NCBI RefSeq assembly: GCF_947497125.1
Contig: NZ_CANMFI010000008.1
Location: 1-49,928 of the forward strand
Source: an uncultured Polaribacter sp.
GTDB lineage: Bacteria; Bacteroidota; Bacteroidia; Flavobacteriales; Flavobacteriaceae
DNA: 49,928 bases
Direction of reading: 5' to 3'
Position numbers and translations under genes: made by a program. The notes under the pieces are model-generated. The model did not search any database and was not told the origin of the DNA. It saw only the letters and a list, made by a program, of their open reading frames with translations. Below are positions 1-8,402 of this stretch, one piece after another (position 1 is the stretch's first letter; each line of letters begins with the position of its first letter).

Positions 1-310
1 GGTGACATTTTAATATCAATATAGCACTGTCAGGTTGAGCACAGTCGAATCCTAATTATGAACCTCGTAATTTAAAATTAGGATTTTAGTAGAAATTAAT
101 TATGAAGTATAAACTAAAATTGAAAAAATAGCTAGCATATGTGATTTCTCCTTAAAAGTCGAAATGACATTCGTTTTCTGAAGGTAGATACAATCAGAAA
201 TTTAAATTAACTAAATGTCAGTTCGATCGCAGTCGAGAAAGAACTATACTTGTAAAGCTAAAAACATCCTCTAGACTCCGCTCGAGGTGACATTTTTAGC
301 TTTAAAAAAG
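1..310. repeat. Intergenic region with dispersed TGTCA/TCGA repeats
   Basis: No gene is visible in the first 325 bases. The stretch holds several degenerate copies of one motif family in both orientations: TGTCAGGTTGAGCACAGTCG at 29-48, a TGTCAGTTCGATCGCAGTCGAGA-type copy at 216-238, and inverted copies ending in TCGAAATGACA near 160-170 and CTCGAGGTGACA at 281-292. The first bases of the window (GGTGACATTTT) look like the tail of another inverted copy. I recognise this as the kind of intergenic repeat that is abundant in flavobacterial genomes; that comparison is from memory. Confidence 0.6.
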
Positions 311-325
311 TGCTCTTAGATTCTT

Positions 326-2212
326 CTAATCTAATTTCTCAAACTCCGAATTCTGAGACTTATATTCTGGCACAAGTAACTTTAGTAGTGATACGCATTC
401 AAAAGGGGTACTATTGGCTGTTTCATCTGAAAGCTTTAAAATAGTTTGAAAAACCAAATCTGTATCTACTGTTGCTGTATTAGCAATCATTATTTTTTGA
501 TGGTAAGTTGACTTTGTATTTTCTCCATCTGCCAACAATTCTTCATATAACTTTTCTCCGGGTCGTAAGCCTGTTATTTTAATATCTATATCATCAGGAT
601 ATTTTAACCCAGATAAAGAAATCATTCTTTTTGCCATGTCAAAAATCTTAATAGATTTGCCCATATCAAAAATATAAACTTCGCCACCAACACCCATTGT
701 TCCTGCTTCTAAAACCAAACTACAGGCTTCGGGTATGGTCATAAAATAACGTGTTATTTCTTTGTGTGTAATGGTTAATGGCCCACCATTATCTATCTGT
801 TTTTTAAATAAAGGCACTACAGAGCCATTAGATCCTAATACATTTCCGAAACGAGTGATGGTAAATTTTGTTGTGTCAGTTGTTTCACTTAAGCTAGTTA
901 TGTACATTTCTGCAACTCGCTTTGTAGCTCCCATTACATTCGTCGGATTTACGGCCTTATCTGTAGAAACCATTACAAATCGCTCTGCATTGTATTTTAG
1001 AGATAAATCGGCAATGTTTTTAGTTCCTAAAACATTAGCTTTAACAGCCTCGTATGGGCGATCTTCCATTAAAGGAACATGTTTATAAGCCGCCGCATGA
1101 AACACTTTTTGAGGTGTATACTTCTTAAAAATAGTTTCCATTTGTTGCTCATTTCTCACATCAGCTACTAAAGTTTCAAAATTATTATTTCCTAACTGAA
1201 ATAGCTCTTGCTGCAAATCGTATAAAGGAGATTCTGACTGATCAACTAAAACTAGTAATTTTAGATCATAATTCATCAATTGCCTACAAATTTCACTACC
1301 AATTGAACCTGCTGCTCCTGTTACCATAACAACATTATCTATTACCTCTTTTCTTACTACAGGATTTTTAATAGAGATCTTTGTTCTGCCTAATAAATCA
1401 TCAATATTAATTTTTTTAATTTGATTTATTTTTAAATTTCCCTCTATCCATTGAGATAAAGGGGGTACAATCTTTACTTTTACCCCTAATTCTAATAACG
1501 AATCTGTAATATCTAAAAGTCTTGTTGGTTGAATGTTTTGGATAGAAATAATCACCTCTTTTATGTGATTGTCTTCAATAAAAGTTTTGTCAATTTTACT
1601 CGGATTGTAAATTTTTATTCTATCAATCTTCTTATTTATTTTATTTGTATCATCATCAATAAAACCATAAACGTCGTAATTTAATTTTTTTTCTCTATTT
1701 AAAGTTCCATATGTTATAATCCCAGAATCCCCAGCACCATAAATCATTACATTAGTAACAGATTTTAATTCTGTAGAGATAATATCAAAAAAAGACTTGA
1801 ATATAAAACGACTAATTAATAATGTAAAAATGGAAACTAAATAATGAATTAAAATGATTGATTTAGGAATTGTAAAGTTTTTTTGAAAAAGAAAAAACTG
1901 GTTTAAAAGTACTATACAACTTAAAAAAAAAATAAAAATAGAAACTGCAAAAAAGACATTAAAAGCATCTTTTGGCCCCGTGTGTCTGATAACTCCTTTA
2001 TAAGAACCCACCAAAAGAAAACTAAATAAAGCAACAATAGCAACCACTGGTAGTTGATTAATTAGATTGTAAATTTCGAAATTAAAACTAATATTAAAAC
2101 GAATGATATAGGCTATAACAAAAGAAAGACAGACTAATATAATGTCTATTAATAAAACAACCCACTTAGAAGCGTACTTATTTAAAGTTTTTAAAAAGAA
2201 TTTTTTAATCAT
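326..2212 (-). CDS. Membrane-bound UDP-sugar 4,6-dehydratase, FlaA1/PglF/WbpM type
   Basis: Likely an inner-membrane nucleotide-sugar dehydratase that makes a UDP-4-keto-6-deoxy sugar, probably from UDP-GlcNAc. The 628-residue length and layout fit the family: four hydrophobic segments (about 17-37, 52-72, 84-108, 117-138), a first Rossmann domain with GAGDSG at 159-164, and a catalytic SDR domain with GAAGSIG at 299-305. The usual YxxxK is replaced by MxxxK (M427, K431 in NVMGATKR), which is typical of this membrane-bound branch. It is the last gene of the polysaccharide locus and follows the DegT aminotransferase, the expected next enzyme toward a 4-amino-4,6-dideoxy sugar. The start is the ATG at 2212, 20 bases from a consensus -7 element, so the gene may also have its own promoter. 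The exact sugar is inferred. Confidence 0.9.
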   Translation of the reverse strand: MIKKFFLKTLNKYASKWVVLLIDIILVCLSFVIAYIIRFNISFNFEIYNLINQLPVVAIVALFSFLLVGSYKGVIRHTGPKDAFNVFFAVSIFIFFLSCIVLLNQFFLFQKNFTIPKSIILIHYLVSIFTLLISRFIFKSFFDIISTELKSVTNVMIYGAGDSGIITYGTLNREKKLNYDVYGFIDDDTNKINKKIDRIKIYNPSKIDKTFIEDNHIKEVIISIQNIQPTRLLDITDSLLELGVKVKIVPPLSQWIEGNLKINQIKKINIDDLLGRTKISIKNPVVRKEVIDNVVMVTGAAGSIGSEICRQLMNYDLKLLVLVDQSESPLYDLQQELFQLGNNNFETLVADVRNEQQMETIFKKYTPQKVFHAAAYKHVPLMEDRPYEAVKANVLGTKNIADLSLKYNAERFVMVSTDKAVNPTNVMGATKRVAEMYITSLSETTDTTKFTITRFGNVLGSNGSVVPLFKKQIDNGGPLTITHKEITRYFMTIPEACSLVLEAGTMGVGGEVYIFDMGKSIKIFDMAKRMISLSGLKYPDDIDIKITGLRPGEKLYEELLADGENTKSTYHQKIMIANTATVDTDLVFQTILKLSDETANSTPFECVSLLKLLVPEYKSQNSEFEKLD

Positions 2213-2232
2213 TGTGTTACTAACATATTTTA

Positions 2233-2265
2233 CAAATTTACAATAATTTATTTTTTTAATCTCAA
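2233..2265 (-). promoter_or_regulatory. Bacteroidota-type promoter before the FlaA1-like gene
   Basis: On the minus strand, TTG (2265-2263) is followed after 22 bases by TAAATTTG (2240-2233), matching the Bacteroidota housekeeping pattern TTG-N17..23-TAnnTTTG. The expected transcription start is near 2226, leaving a leader of about 14 bases before the ATG at 2212. The last gene of the locus may therefore be transcribed on its own as well as by read-through. Confidence 0.55.
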
Positions 2266-2323
2266 AAAATTGATAATAGACAACTTTCTTTCTTTAAGTT
2301 TAAATAGCTCATGTTTTTTTGAA

Positions 2324-3442
2324 TTAAATTGAATTAATAACTTTTAAAACTCTATTTAGATCTTTTTTTGTTAAATTAGACCCTGAAGGTAAACATAAGC
2401 CTATATCAAATAAAGTTTCAGAAACCTTATTCCCATAATAGGGATATTTCTCAAAAATTGGCTGTAAATGCATAGGCTTCCATAATGGGCGAGCTTCAAT
2501 ATTTTCTTTTTCTAATGCTAAACGTACATCTTCTCTATTAAAATTATTCGATTCGCTTACCAATACTGTTGACAGCCATCTATTTGCAAAATAACTGGCT
2601 GGTTCGTTTAAAAACGTGAACTTATTTTTATCTAAATTATTAAAATAGAAATCGTAATTGCCTCTGCGTTGTTTTACTCTTTGGTTTAACACTTCCATTT
2701 GACCTCTTCCTATACCTGCACAAATATTACTCATGCGGTAATTGTAGCCAATGTAAGAGTGTTCGTAGTGAGCAGCATCGTCTCTAGACTGCGTTGCATA
2801 AAATGCAGCCTTTTGCTTTGCTTCAAAGGTATTGCACACTAATGCACCACCACCAGATGTAGTAATTATTTTATTACCATTAAAACTAAATATACCAAAG
2901 TCACCAAACGTTCCACAAGCTCGTCCGTTTATGGTTGAGCCCAATGCCTCTGCGGCATCTTCAATTACTTTTATATTGTATTTATTTGCTATGTCAGCAA
3001 TTTTATCCATTTGAGCTGGCATACCGTAAAGGTGAACCACTATAATCGCTTTTGGCTTTTTACCTAGCTTTATCCTGTCTATAATTGCTTCTTCTAAAGC
3101 AAGGGGGCACATATTCCATGTATCGAATTCACTATCTATAAAAACAGGAGTTGCTCCTTGGTATAATATTGGGTTAGCAGAAGCAGAGAAAGTAAAAGAT
3201 TGGCATAGAACCTCATCACCTGCAATAACATTGCTCATTATAAGCGCCAAATGTATTGCTGATGTTCCTGAACTCAAAGCTGTTACTTTCTTGTTTTCAC
3301 CGATATATGATTCTATATCAGACTCTAAACCATTTACGTTAGGACCTAAAGGGGCTACCCAATTAGTATCAAAAGCTTCATTTACAAATTTTTGTTCTGT
3401 ACCTCCCATATGCGGTGAGGATAGCCATATTTTATGTGTCAT
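2324..3442 (-). CDS. DegT/DnrJ/EryC1 family PLP sugar aminotransferase (PglE-like)
   Basis: Predicted PLP enzyme that transfers an amino group to the C4 keto group of a UDP-4-keto-6-deoxy sugar. The 372-residue length is normal. Family marks include the N-terminal LSSPHMGGTEQKFV and LSSGTSAIHLAL segments, EDAAEALGS near 161-169, and the Schiff-base lysine K191 in FSFNGNKIITTSGGG. The start codon overlaps the stop codon of the upstream sugar transferase (ATGA), indicating translational coupling. It lies between that transferase and the FlaA1/PglF-like dehydratase, matching the Pgl pathway order for bacillosamine-type sugars. No PglD-type acetyltransferase with its N-terminal Rossmann-like half is present in the window. 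Substrate is inferred from neighbours. Confidence 0.9.
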   Translation of the reverse strand: MTHKIWLSSPHMGGTEQKFVNEAFDTNWVAPLGPNVNGLESDIESYIGENKKVTALSSGTSAIHLALIMSNVIAGDEVLCQSFTFSASANPILYQGATPVFIDSEFDTWNMCPLALEEAIIDRIKLGKKPKAIIVVHLYGMPAQMDKIADIANKYNIKVIEDAAEALGSTINGRACGTFGDFGIFSFNGNKIITTSGGGALVCNTFEAKQKAAFYATQSRDDAAHYEHSYIGYNYRMSNICAGIGRGQMEVLNQRVKQRRGNYDFYFNNLDKNKFTFLNEPASYFANRWLSTVLVSESNNFNREDVRLALEKENIEARPLWKPMHLQPIFEKYPYYGNKVSETLFDIGLCLPSGSNLTKKDLNRVLKVINSI

Positions 3443-3945
3443 TTATTAAAAATAGTTTTTATTATTATTTGAATATCTAAAAGTAAGTTTTTTTTATAAT
3501 AATACTCCAAATTCATTTTCACCTTATCTGGAAAAATAATATAATCATTATATTCCTTTGGTTTTTTTTGTTGAGCTAATATACGCTCTTCGTTTTTGTA
3601 TTTTAAAGCTGCTAGACTAGTTAAACCTGGTTTTAATTCTAATATTTTTCTATTTTCTCCTTCGAGAGTATCATAATAACCTGGGATATCTGGCCTAGGC
3701 CCAACAAATGACATTTCACCTTTTAGAATATTTATTAATTGCGGTAGTTCGTCTAATTTTGTTTTTCTTAAAAACTTACCTAATGGAGTTACAACTCCAT
3801 TTTGCATAGTCTTGATTTTATAAATGGAAAAAGGTTTACCATATTGACCAATTCGAGTTTGCGTAAAAATAAAACATGATTTAAAGTAATATATTACTAA
3901 TAGTAAAATAATTAAAATTAAAAAAAACATCAAAATAGGTACCAT
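3439..3945 (-). CDS. Short bacterial sugar transferase (phosphoglycosyl transferase), N-terminus truncated
   Basis: Belongs to the bacterial sugar transferase family (monotopic phosphoglycosyl transferases), which load the first sugar-phosphate onto undecaprenyl phosphate. It keeps FTQTRIGQYGKPFSIYKIKTM, the catalytic Asp-Glu pair (D65-E66 in KTKLDELPQL), and MSFVGPRPDIPGYY. With the ATG at 3945 it has 168 residues; a TTG at 3948 would add one. The usual beginning (a Lys/Arg-rich K-R-x-x-D segment and the first half of the reentrant helix, about 20 residues) is absent, and the protein opens directly with MVPILMFFLILIILLL. Only 11 bases separate the ATG from the stop of the sialidase-like gene, so there is no room for the missing part. 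It may be an active short variant or a damaged copy beside the complete PglC-like gene at 5435-6058. Confidence 0.8.
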   Translation of the reverse strand: MVPILMFFLILIILLLVIYYFKSCFIFTQTRIGQYGKPFSIYKIKTMQNGVVTPLGKFLRKTKLDELPQLINILKGEMSFVGPRPDIPGYYDTLEGENRKILELKPGLTSLAALKYKNEERILAQQKKPKEYNDYIIFPDKVKMNLEYYYKKNLLLDIQIIIKTIFNK

Positions 3946-3956
3946 CAAATGTTTTA

Positions 3957-5369
3957 TTAATTACATTTTACAACTTCAATATTTCTTATAAATATTGATT
4001 TTCTTAAATTATTGTTTTCATCTCTACTCCTAAAGTCAGAATAAACAATTAAAAAACTATTTTCTGAAGTAGCTAATAAATTGTTATAACCACAAGAAAC
4101 TTGACCTTTTAAGTTTTTAAAACGCAGCATTTCTATTAGGTCTGACCAAACAAGGTTGTCTTCTTTTGTATCTAAAAATCGTACTTGTACACCTGGTCTT
4201 CCATAAGATAATACTAACATATCATTTTCTAACAATAATAACTGTGGCAAAACACCATTATTTGTTATTGCCTTAGGTTTTAACCAAGTTCTTCCTAAAT
4301 CACTTGATACAGTCATGTACATAGGTGCTTCTTTATAAGTGGGGGAAGATCTTAATATACAGACAATTTTATTGTTTTTTAAAACTTGAAAAATAGGTTC
4401 TGTATAGCCCAAGTAAGTTCTATCAAGCTTAATTTCTTTATCGTATACCTCATTTACATAAAAAGTTATGTCACTAATTTGTTTCCAAGAACCTCCATTA
4501 TCTTTTGACTCAAAAAAAGCGACACCAGATGAGTTAATTTTTTTATCACCATTATTTTTAAAGTAAGGATACTGGCAAGTAATTAATGTACAGTTATTAA
4601 CTTTTGCCATTTTACCCCATAGTTGATTTGGAAAAACCCCTTTATAAGAATATTTTAAAGTATTAGGTAGATATTTTACTGGAGAACTTATCAAAACAAT
4701 TGAATCTTTATATGATTTTACTTGATTAAAATTAGTGAATCTACTTTCTAAGGATTCAACCTTATAAAACTTAAAAAGAGCTTCTTTTTCTCTATTTGCT
4801 TGTGAAGTTTCTGTATTAAATGTATTAGAATTATACTCAATGGCAGTAGTGTTAAGCTCTGCTTCTTTGTATTTATTAGAATAGAGTTTTAACCTGCTAT
4901 TATCTGATAATAAAACCCCTTTATCATATGGTGATTCCTTGTGCCTAAAAAACCATGTTTTACCAGCATTTTTAGAGTATTTCCACTTTTTTTTGGGTTT
5001 TGCCAAAATGTCATCTTCATTCATATTCCAAACCACCGCTAATTTCTCATCATCATTTTTAAACAACCTTGGAAATTGAACAAAGCCCCAACCTCTTGTT
5101 TTTTTAGCTTGATATACTAATGTTGGTTCATCTAATTCTATATAAAATTTATTTACTTTATTTACCCTGTAATTTATTCTCATAGAGTTATTAAATACTC
5201 CAACACCTCTTTTAACGCCAGTAGTATAAACTTTGTTTAAGTGCTGATTCCAAACAATTGTTTTTATTGAATCTTTTTTAGCAGAAAAAACCTGAGAAAA
5301 AAGAACGTTTGTATTATGAAGCATAAAAAAGATACTAATTATTAATAACCGTTTATAAAATAACATCAT
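3957..5369 (-). CDS. Secreted sialidase-superfamily (BNR/Asp-box) protein
   Basis: A 470-residue protein with a probable signal peptide (LLIISIFFMLHNTNVLFSQ, cleavage near residue 26). Three Asp-box motifs of the form SxDxGxTW are visible: SKNAGKTW (132-139), SKDNGGSW (288-295) and SSDLGRTW (355-362). GYTEPIFQ followed by ILRSS (R340) resembles the Glu and Arg positions of exo-alpha-sialidases, though I cannot align the full arginine triad. The family folds as a six-bladed propeller acting on, or binding, glycans outside the cytoplasm. It lies between two initiating sugar transferases inside a polysaccharide operon, which is unusual. Because the operon also carries a NeuB-type synthase, its substrate could be the nonulosonic sugar made here. 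The activity is inferred; glycan binding without catalysis is an alternative. Confidence 0.75.
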   Translation of the reverse strand: MMLFYKRLLIISIFFMLHNTNVLFSQVFSAKKDSIKTIVWNQHLNKVYTTGVKRGVGVFNNSMRINYRVNKVNKFYIELDEPTLVYQAKKTRGWGFVQFPRLFKNDDEKLAVVWNMNEDDILAKPKKKWKYSKNAGKTWFFRHKESPYDKGVLLSDNSRLKLYSNKYKEAELNTTAIEYNSNTFNTETSQANREKEALFKFYKVESLESRFTNFNQVKSYKDSIVLISSPVKYLPNTLKYSYKGVFPNQLWGKMAKVNNCTLITCQYPYFKNNGDKKINSSGVAFFESKDNGGSWKQISDITFYVNEVYDKEIKLDRTYLGYTEPIFQVLKNNKIVCILRSSPTYKEAPMYMTVSSDLGRTWLKPKAITNNGVLPQLLLLENDMLVLSYGRPGVQVRFLDTKEDNLVWSDLIEMLRFKNLKGQVSCGYNNLLATSENSFLIVYSDFRSRDENNNLRKSIFIRNIEVVKCN

Positions 5370-5434
5370 CCTAATTTTATATTGAAGGTATTTGTTCTGT
5401 ATTTCTTTTACAAAACTAGGGAAATTATAATACT

Positions 5435-6058
5435 CTAAGACTCATTTTTTTGTTCTTTATGCGTGCCAATAAACGTTTCCATTGTGGCGTCAGTATCTGA
5501 ACTAATACCAGATTTATTTAACACTTTTTTAATTGTTAAGAATATTATTTTTAAATCTAATAAAAAACTTAAATTATCAACATACCAAACATCTAATTCA
5601 AACTTTCTTTTCCAAGAAATTTGATTTCTACCATTTACTTGTGCCCAACCTGTTACACCTGGCCTTACCTCATGTCTTCTTTTTTGCCCTGGCGTATATC
5701 TTTCTAAATACTTAACCAATAAAGGTCTTGGCCCAATTAAAGACATGTCTCCTTTTACAACATTTATTAGTTGTGGTATTTCATCTAAAGAGGTAGATCT
5801 AACAAATTTTCCGATTTTTGTAATTCTCTTATCATCTGGCAGTAACTCTCCTTTAGCATCACGCTCATCTGTCATTGTTTTTAACTTAATAATATTAAAA
5901 ATTTCACCATTTTTACCTGGTCTTTTTTGCACAAAAAACACACCGCCTTGTTTTATTTTTAAAATAATAAAAACAACCAGTAATAGCGGTGCTAAAATTG
6001 CCAACCCTGTAAAAGATAAAATAAAATCTATTATTCTTTTAAAAAAATGTTTATACAT
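5435..6058 (-). CDS. pglC: PglC-like phosphoglycosyl transferase (initiating sugar transferase)
   Basis: A complete 207-residue monotopic phosphoglycosyl transferase, expected to transfer a phosphosugar (in characterised PglC, diNAc-bacillosamine-phosphate) from UDP-sugar to undecaprenyl phosphate at the inner membrane. The N-terminus has the family's KR (7-8), one reentrant hydrophobic stretch to about 33 with AP (23-24) where family members usually have SP, then [33 protein letters not shown], the catalytic Asp-Glu pair (D92-E93, SLDEIPQL), [13 protein letters not shown] and [14 protein letters not shown]. Resemblance to Campylobacter PglC runs the whole length. It is four bases downstream of the hexapeptide acyltransferase and precedes the sialidase-like gene. 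It is probably the main initiating enzyme, since the second transferase in the locus lacks its beginning. Confidence 0.88.
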   Translation of the reverse strand: MYKHFFKRIIDFILSFTGLAILAPLLLVVFIILKIKQGGVFFVQKRPGKNGEIFNIIKLKTMTDERDAKGELLPDDKRITKIGKFVRSTSLDEIPQLINVVKGDMSLIGPRPLLVKYLERYTPGQKRRHEVRPGVTGWAQVNGRNQISWKRKFELDVWYVDNLSFLLDLKIIFLTIKKVLNKSGISSDTDATMETFIGTHKEQKNES

Positions 6059-6062
6059 TGAT

Positions 6063-6476
6063 TTAGTTAATTAGTTGTCCTTTGTTATTTAGCTTAATAT
6101 CTTTTTTAATTACCCTTGCAGGATTACCAACAACAATACAATTACTTTCAATGTTTTTAGTAACAATTGCTCCTGCCCCAACTACAACGTGATTGCCAAT
6201 TGTAACTCCAGGCATAATAATAGAATCTACCCCTATAACACAATTGTGACCTATGCGTGTGTCTAGTTTTAACCCCCTTAGATGGTCATGAGTCAAAATT
6301 AAACTATTTGCCAAAACCCAAGTATTGTTTCCGATATAAATTCCTTTTGGGTTTATACTTTTGTCTAACCTAGCTTTATAAGAAATTATAACATTATTGT
6401 CAATATTCATTTTATATCTTTTTCTTAATATAAAGGGATAAACTTTTGACAAAAGATTCCAAAGTAATTTTCTCAT
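6063..6476 (-). CDS. Left-handed beta-helix (hexapeptide) acyltransferase
   Basis: A 137-residue acyltransferase with imperfect hexapeptide repeats: IYIGNNTWV, then [37 protein letters not shown], closing with [11 protein letters not shown] as in WcaF/WbbJ-like O-acetyltransferases. These enzymes form trimers and move an acetyl group from acetyl-CoA to a sugar hydroxyl or amino group. The putative catalytic His is in ILTHDH. It lacks the N-terminal Rossmann-like half of PglD/NeuD enzymes, so assigning it as the bacillosamine N-acetyltransferase would be speculative; O-acetylation of the polymer is equally possible. It is two bases downstream of the ATP-grasp/SDR fusion and four bases before pglC, inside the operon. 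Confidence 0.8.
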   Translation of the reverse strand: MRKLLWNLLSKVYPFILRKRYKMNIDNNVIISYKARLDKSINPKGIYIGNNTWVLANSLILTHDHLRGLKLDTRIGHNCVIGVDSIIMPGVTIGNHVVVGAGAIVTKNIESNCIVVGNPARVIKKDIKLNNKGQLIN

Positions 6477-6478
6477 TA

Positions 6479-8398
6479 TTAGTTATTATTTTTAATAATA
6501 GCTCTAATTATATCTTTTAGCGAATTTTTAGGTTTCCAACCTAGACTCAATATTTTATCTGCATTTATCATCGAGCTAGATTTTACAGAGGTATCATCAC
6601 CGTAAAGTATAACATTATTATTTTGTGGAAGGTGGTTTTTCACTACTTCACAAAACTCTTTCATACTAACATCTTGCCCACCAACATTAAGTGTTGAGTT
6701 ATCAAGATTAGTTTCTAAAGTATAAGCAATTGCACTACAGACATCTGTAATATCTATTAAATTTGTATTGTTATTTGGGTTGCCTATTGTTGTTTCTTTA
6801 CCATTAATATAATTACTAATTATGACTCCAAAAAAACCTAATTGCTCTATATTATTGGTATTCAATATTCTAGAAAAACGCAAGTTAATTACTTTTGTTA
6901 AAACACTATGCTGATTTATAGAGGTGAAAAAATCTTCAATAATAAGTTTTTGAAAAGCATAACTTGTTTTACTTACCGTGTTAAATTCTTCCGTTTTAGA
7001 AATATTCTCATTTTGATCATACACAGATTGTGATGATATATTAATTATTTTTGGGATTTTTGCTTTGGCAATTTTAGGAATCATTTTATATATATACCTT
7101 ATTGCATCATACTTTAATTCATCATCATGAAATGCAAGTGCACTTACAAAATTTAATAAAACATCACTTTGTGTGAAACAGGCTGTAAGTTTATTATCTG
7201 TATCTGCAACTATTTCAAACTTAGCGTCTTTAAATAGTGTGGTATATTTTTTTATTGAGGTTACTCTTGCAATAAGATAAATCTTTGAGTATTGGTTAAG
7301 GTTTAGTGTGTTTATAAAATGTTGCCCCACAGAACTTCCTGCCCCTAAAATAGTTGCTATTTTTTTATCAGTTGTACTTTTTATTTTTGGTATTGATGTA
7401 CAAGCAACTTGCCTTACACCTACTTTATTAATAGCATACCCTTCTATAGATGCTGGTTTATCTAAAAAATTTCTAACTAAATAGTCTACTTCGTTAAAAC
7501 CTAATAATGCTCTATTGCCTGTTATACCTGTAAATCGCATATTCATTTCAAAAAAGAATAAACCATTTGGTGTAATTCTACCTTGTATGTTTACAGGCCC
7601 TTTTACTTTTTTCTCTTCTAAAAACGGTACAAACTTTAAAATTTCGTCTAAATACTCAAAAGTAGTTGGGTTTATTGGATCTACAAAGACAGGAACTCCA
7701 TTTTTTAGTGTATTCTTAGAGATAAAAGTAGCTGTATGCTTAGAATCTTTATTCATTAAAATTTGGATAGAAATTTCTGATTTCTGAATAAAATCTCCAT
7801 TTTTAACCGCTTTTTTTATTGCATCAAAATTTGGATCACTCTCTTGCGGAAATAAATAGGGTTGAATTATATCTTCTTCTTTTAAACCTTTTAAATCTTC
7901 TATTGTGTTTACAATACTAATCCCTTGGGAAGCAGAACCACCACTTGGTTTTACTATAGCAGGAAAAATACTAGTATCTATATTTAAATTAAATTCTTTT
8001 ACAGAAAGTGTTGGTACAATTTTACAACCTCTTGAAGCAAAATAGGTATACCAATCTTGTTTATCTCTACTTATTTCTGTAATAGTTGGCTCAGAAACTA
8101 AAACTTTTATACCATTACTTTCAAATTCGGTTAAATTTTTAGCAAACAATGTTAACTCATGATCATGACCTGGTATAACAATATCTATATTATTTATTTT
8201 ACAAATTTTTATAAGTTCGCCTATATATCCCTCTGCATATAAACTCCTTACTGTGTAAAATTTATCACAAAAACTATTTGCATAAACATTTCTGTTGCCA
8301 TCACAACCAATAATTTTATAATCTCTTTTTAAGTTTAACGAATCTATAATAGATTGCCCAACACCTGAACCTACGCAGGTAACTAATACTCTTATCAT
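6479..8398 (-). CDS. ATP-grasp / SDR (epimerase-like) fusion protein
   Basis: A 639-residue two-part protein. Residues 1 to about 320 form an ATP-grasp enzyme like the carbamoyl-phosphate-synthase-related proteins of polysaccharide loci: TCVGSGVGQSI near the start, IVKPSGGSASQGI (148-160) as the ATP-binding loop and FFFEMNMRFTG (281-291) with the metal-binding E284 and N286. Residues about 346-639 form an extended SDR: GAGSSVGQ (352-359), NISSQSVY (453-460) and the YxxxK pair Y480/K484. ATP-grasp enzymes join an acid to an amine or thiol by way of an acyl-phosphate; the SDR half probably reduces or epimerises a nucleotide sugar. I do not know a characterised enzyme with this arrangement. It lies four bases downstream of the glycosyltransferase. 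A sugar-amide modification is a guess. Confidence 0.75.
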   Translation of the reverse strand: MIRVLVTCVGSGVGQSIIDSLNLKRDYKIIGCDGNRNVYANSFCDKFYTVRSLYAEGYIGELIKICKINNIDIVIPGHDHELTLFAKNLTEFESNGIKVLVSEPTITEISRDKQDWYTYFASRGCKIVPTLSVKEFNLNIDTSIFPAIVKPSGGSASQGISIVNTIEDLKGLKEEDIIQPYLFPQESDPNFDAIKKAVKNGDFIQKSEISIQILMNKDSKHTATFISKNTLKNGVPVFVDPINPTTFEYLDEILKFVPFLEEKKVKGPVNIQGRITPNGLFFFEMNMRFTGITGNRALLGFNEVDYLVRNFLDKPASIEGYAINKVGVRQVACTSIPKIKSTTDKKIATILGAGSSVGQHFINTLNLNQYSKIYLIARVTSIKKYTTLFKDAKFEIVADTDNKLTACFTQSDVLLNFVSALAFHDDELKYDAIRYIYKMIPKIAKAKIPKIINISSQSVYDQNENISKTEEFNTVSKTSYAFQKLIIEDFFTSINQHSVLTKVINLRFSRILNTNNIEQLGFFGVIISNYINGKETTIGNPNNNTNLIDITDVCSAIAYTLETNLDNSTLNVGGQDVSMKEFCEVVKNHLPQNNNVILYGDDTSVKSSSMINADKILSLGWKPKNSLKDIIRAIIKNNN

Positions 8399-8402
8399 TA
8401 TT

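Noticed and set aside
762..1088. Plus-strand open frame of 108 codons inside the FlaA1-like gene
   Set aside because: Antisense shadow of a strongly conserved coding region; the minus-strand frame has the clear family motifs.
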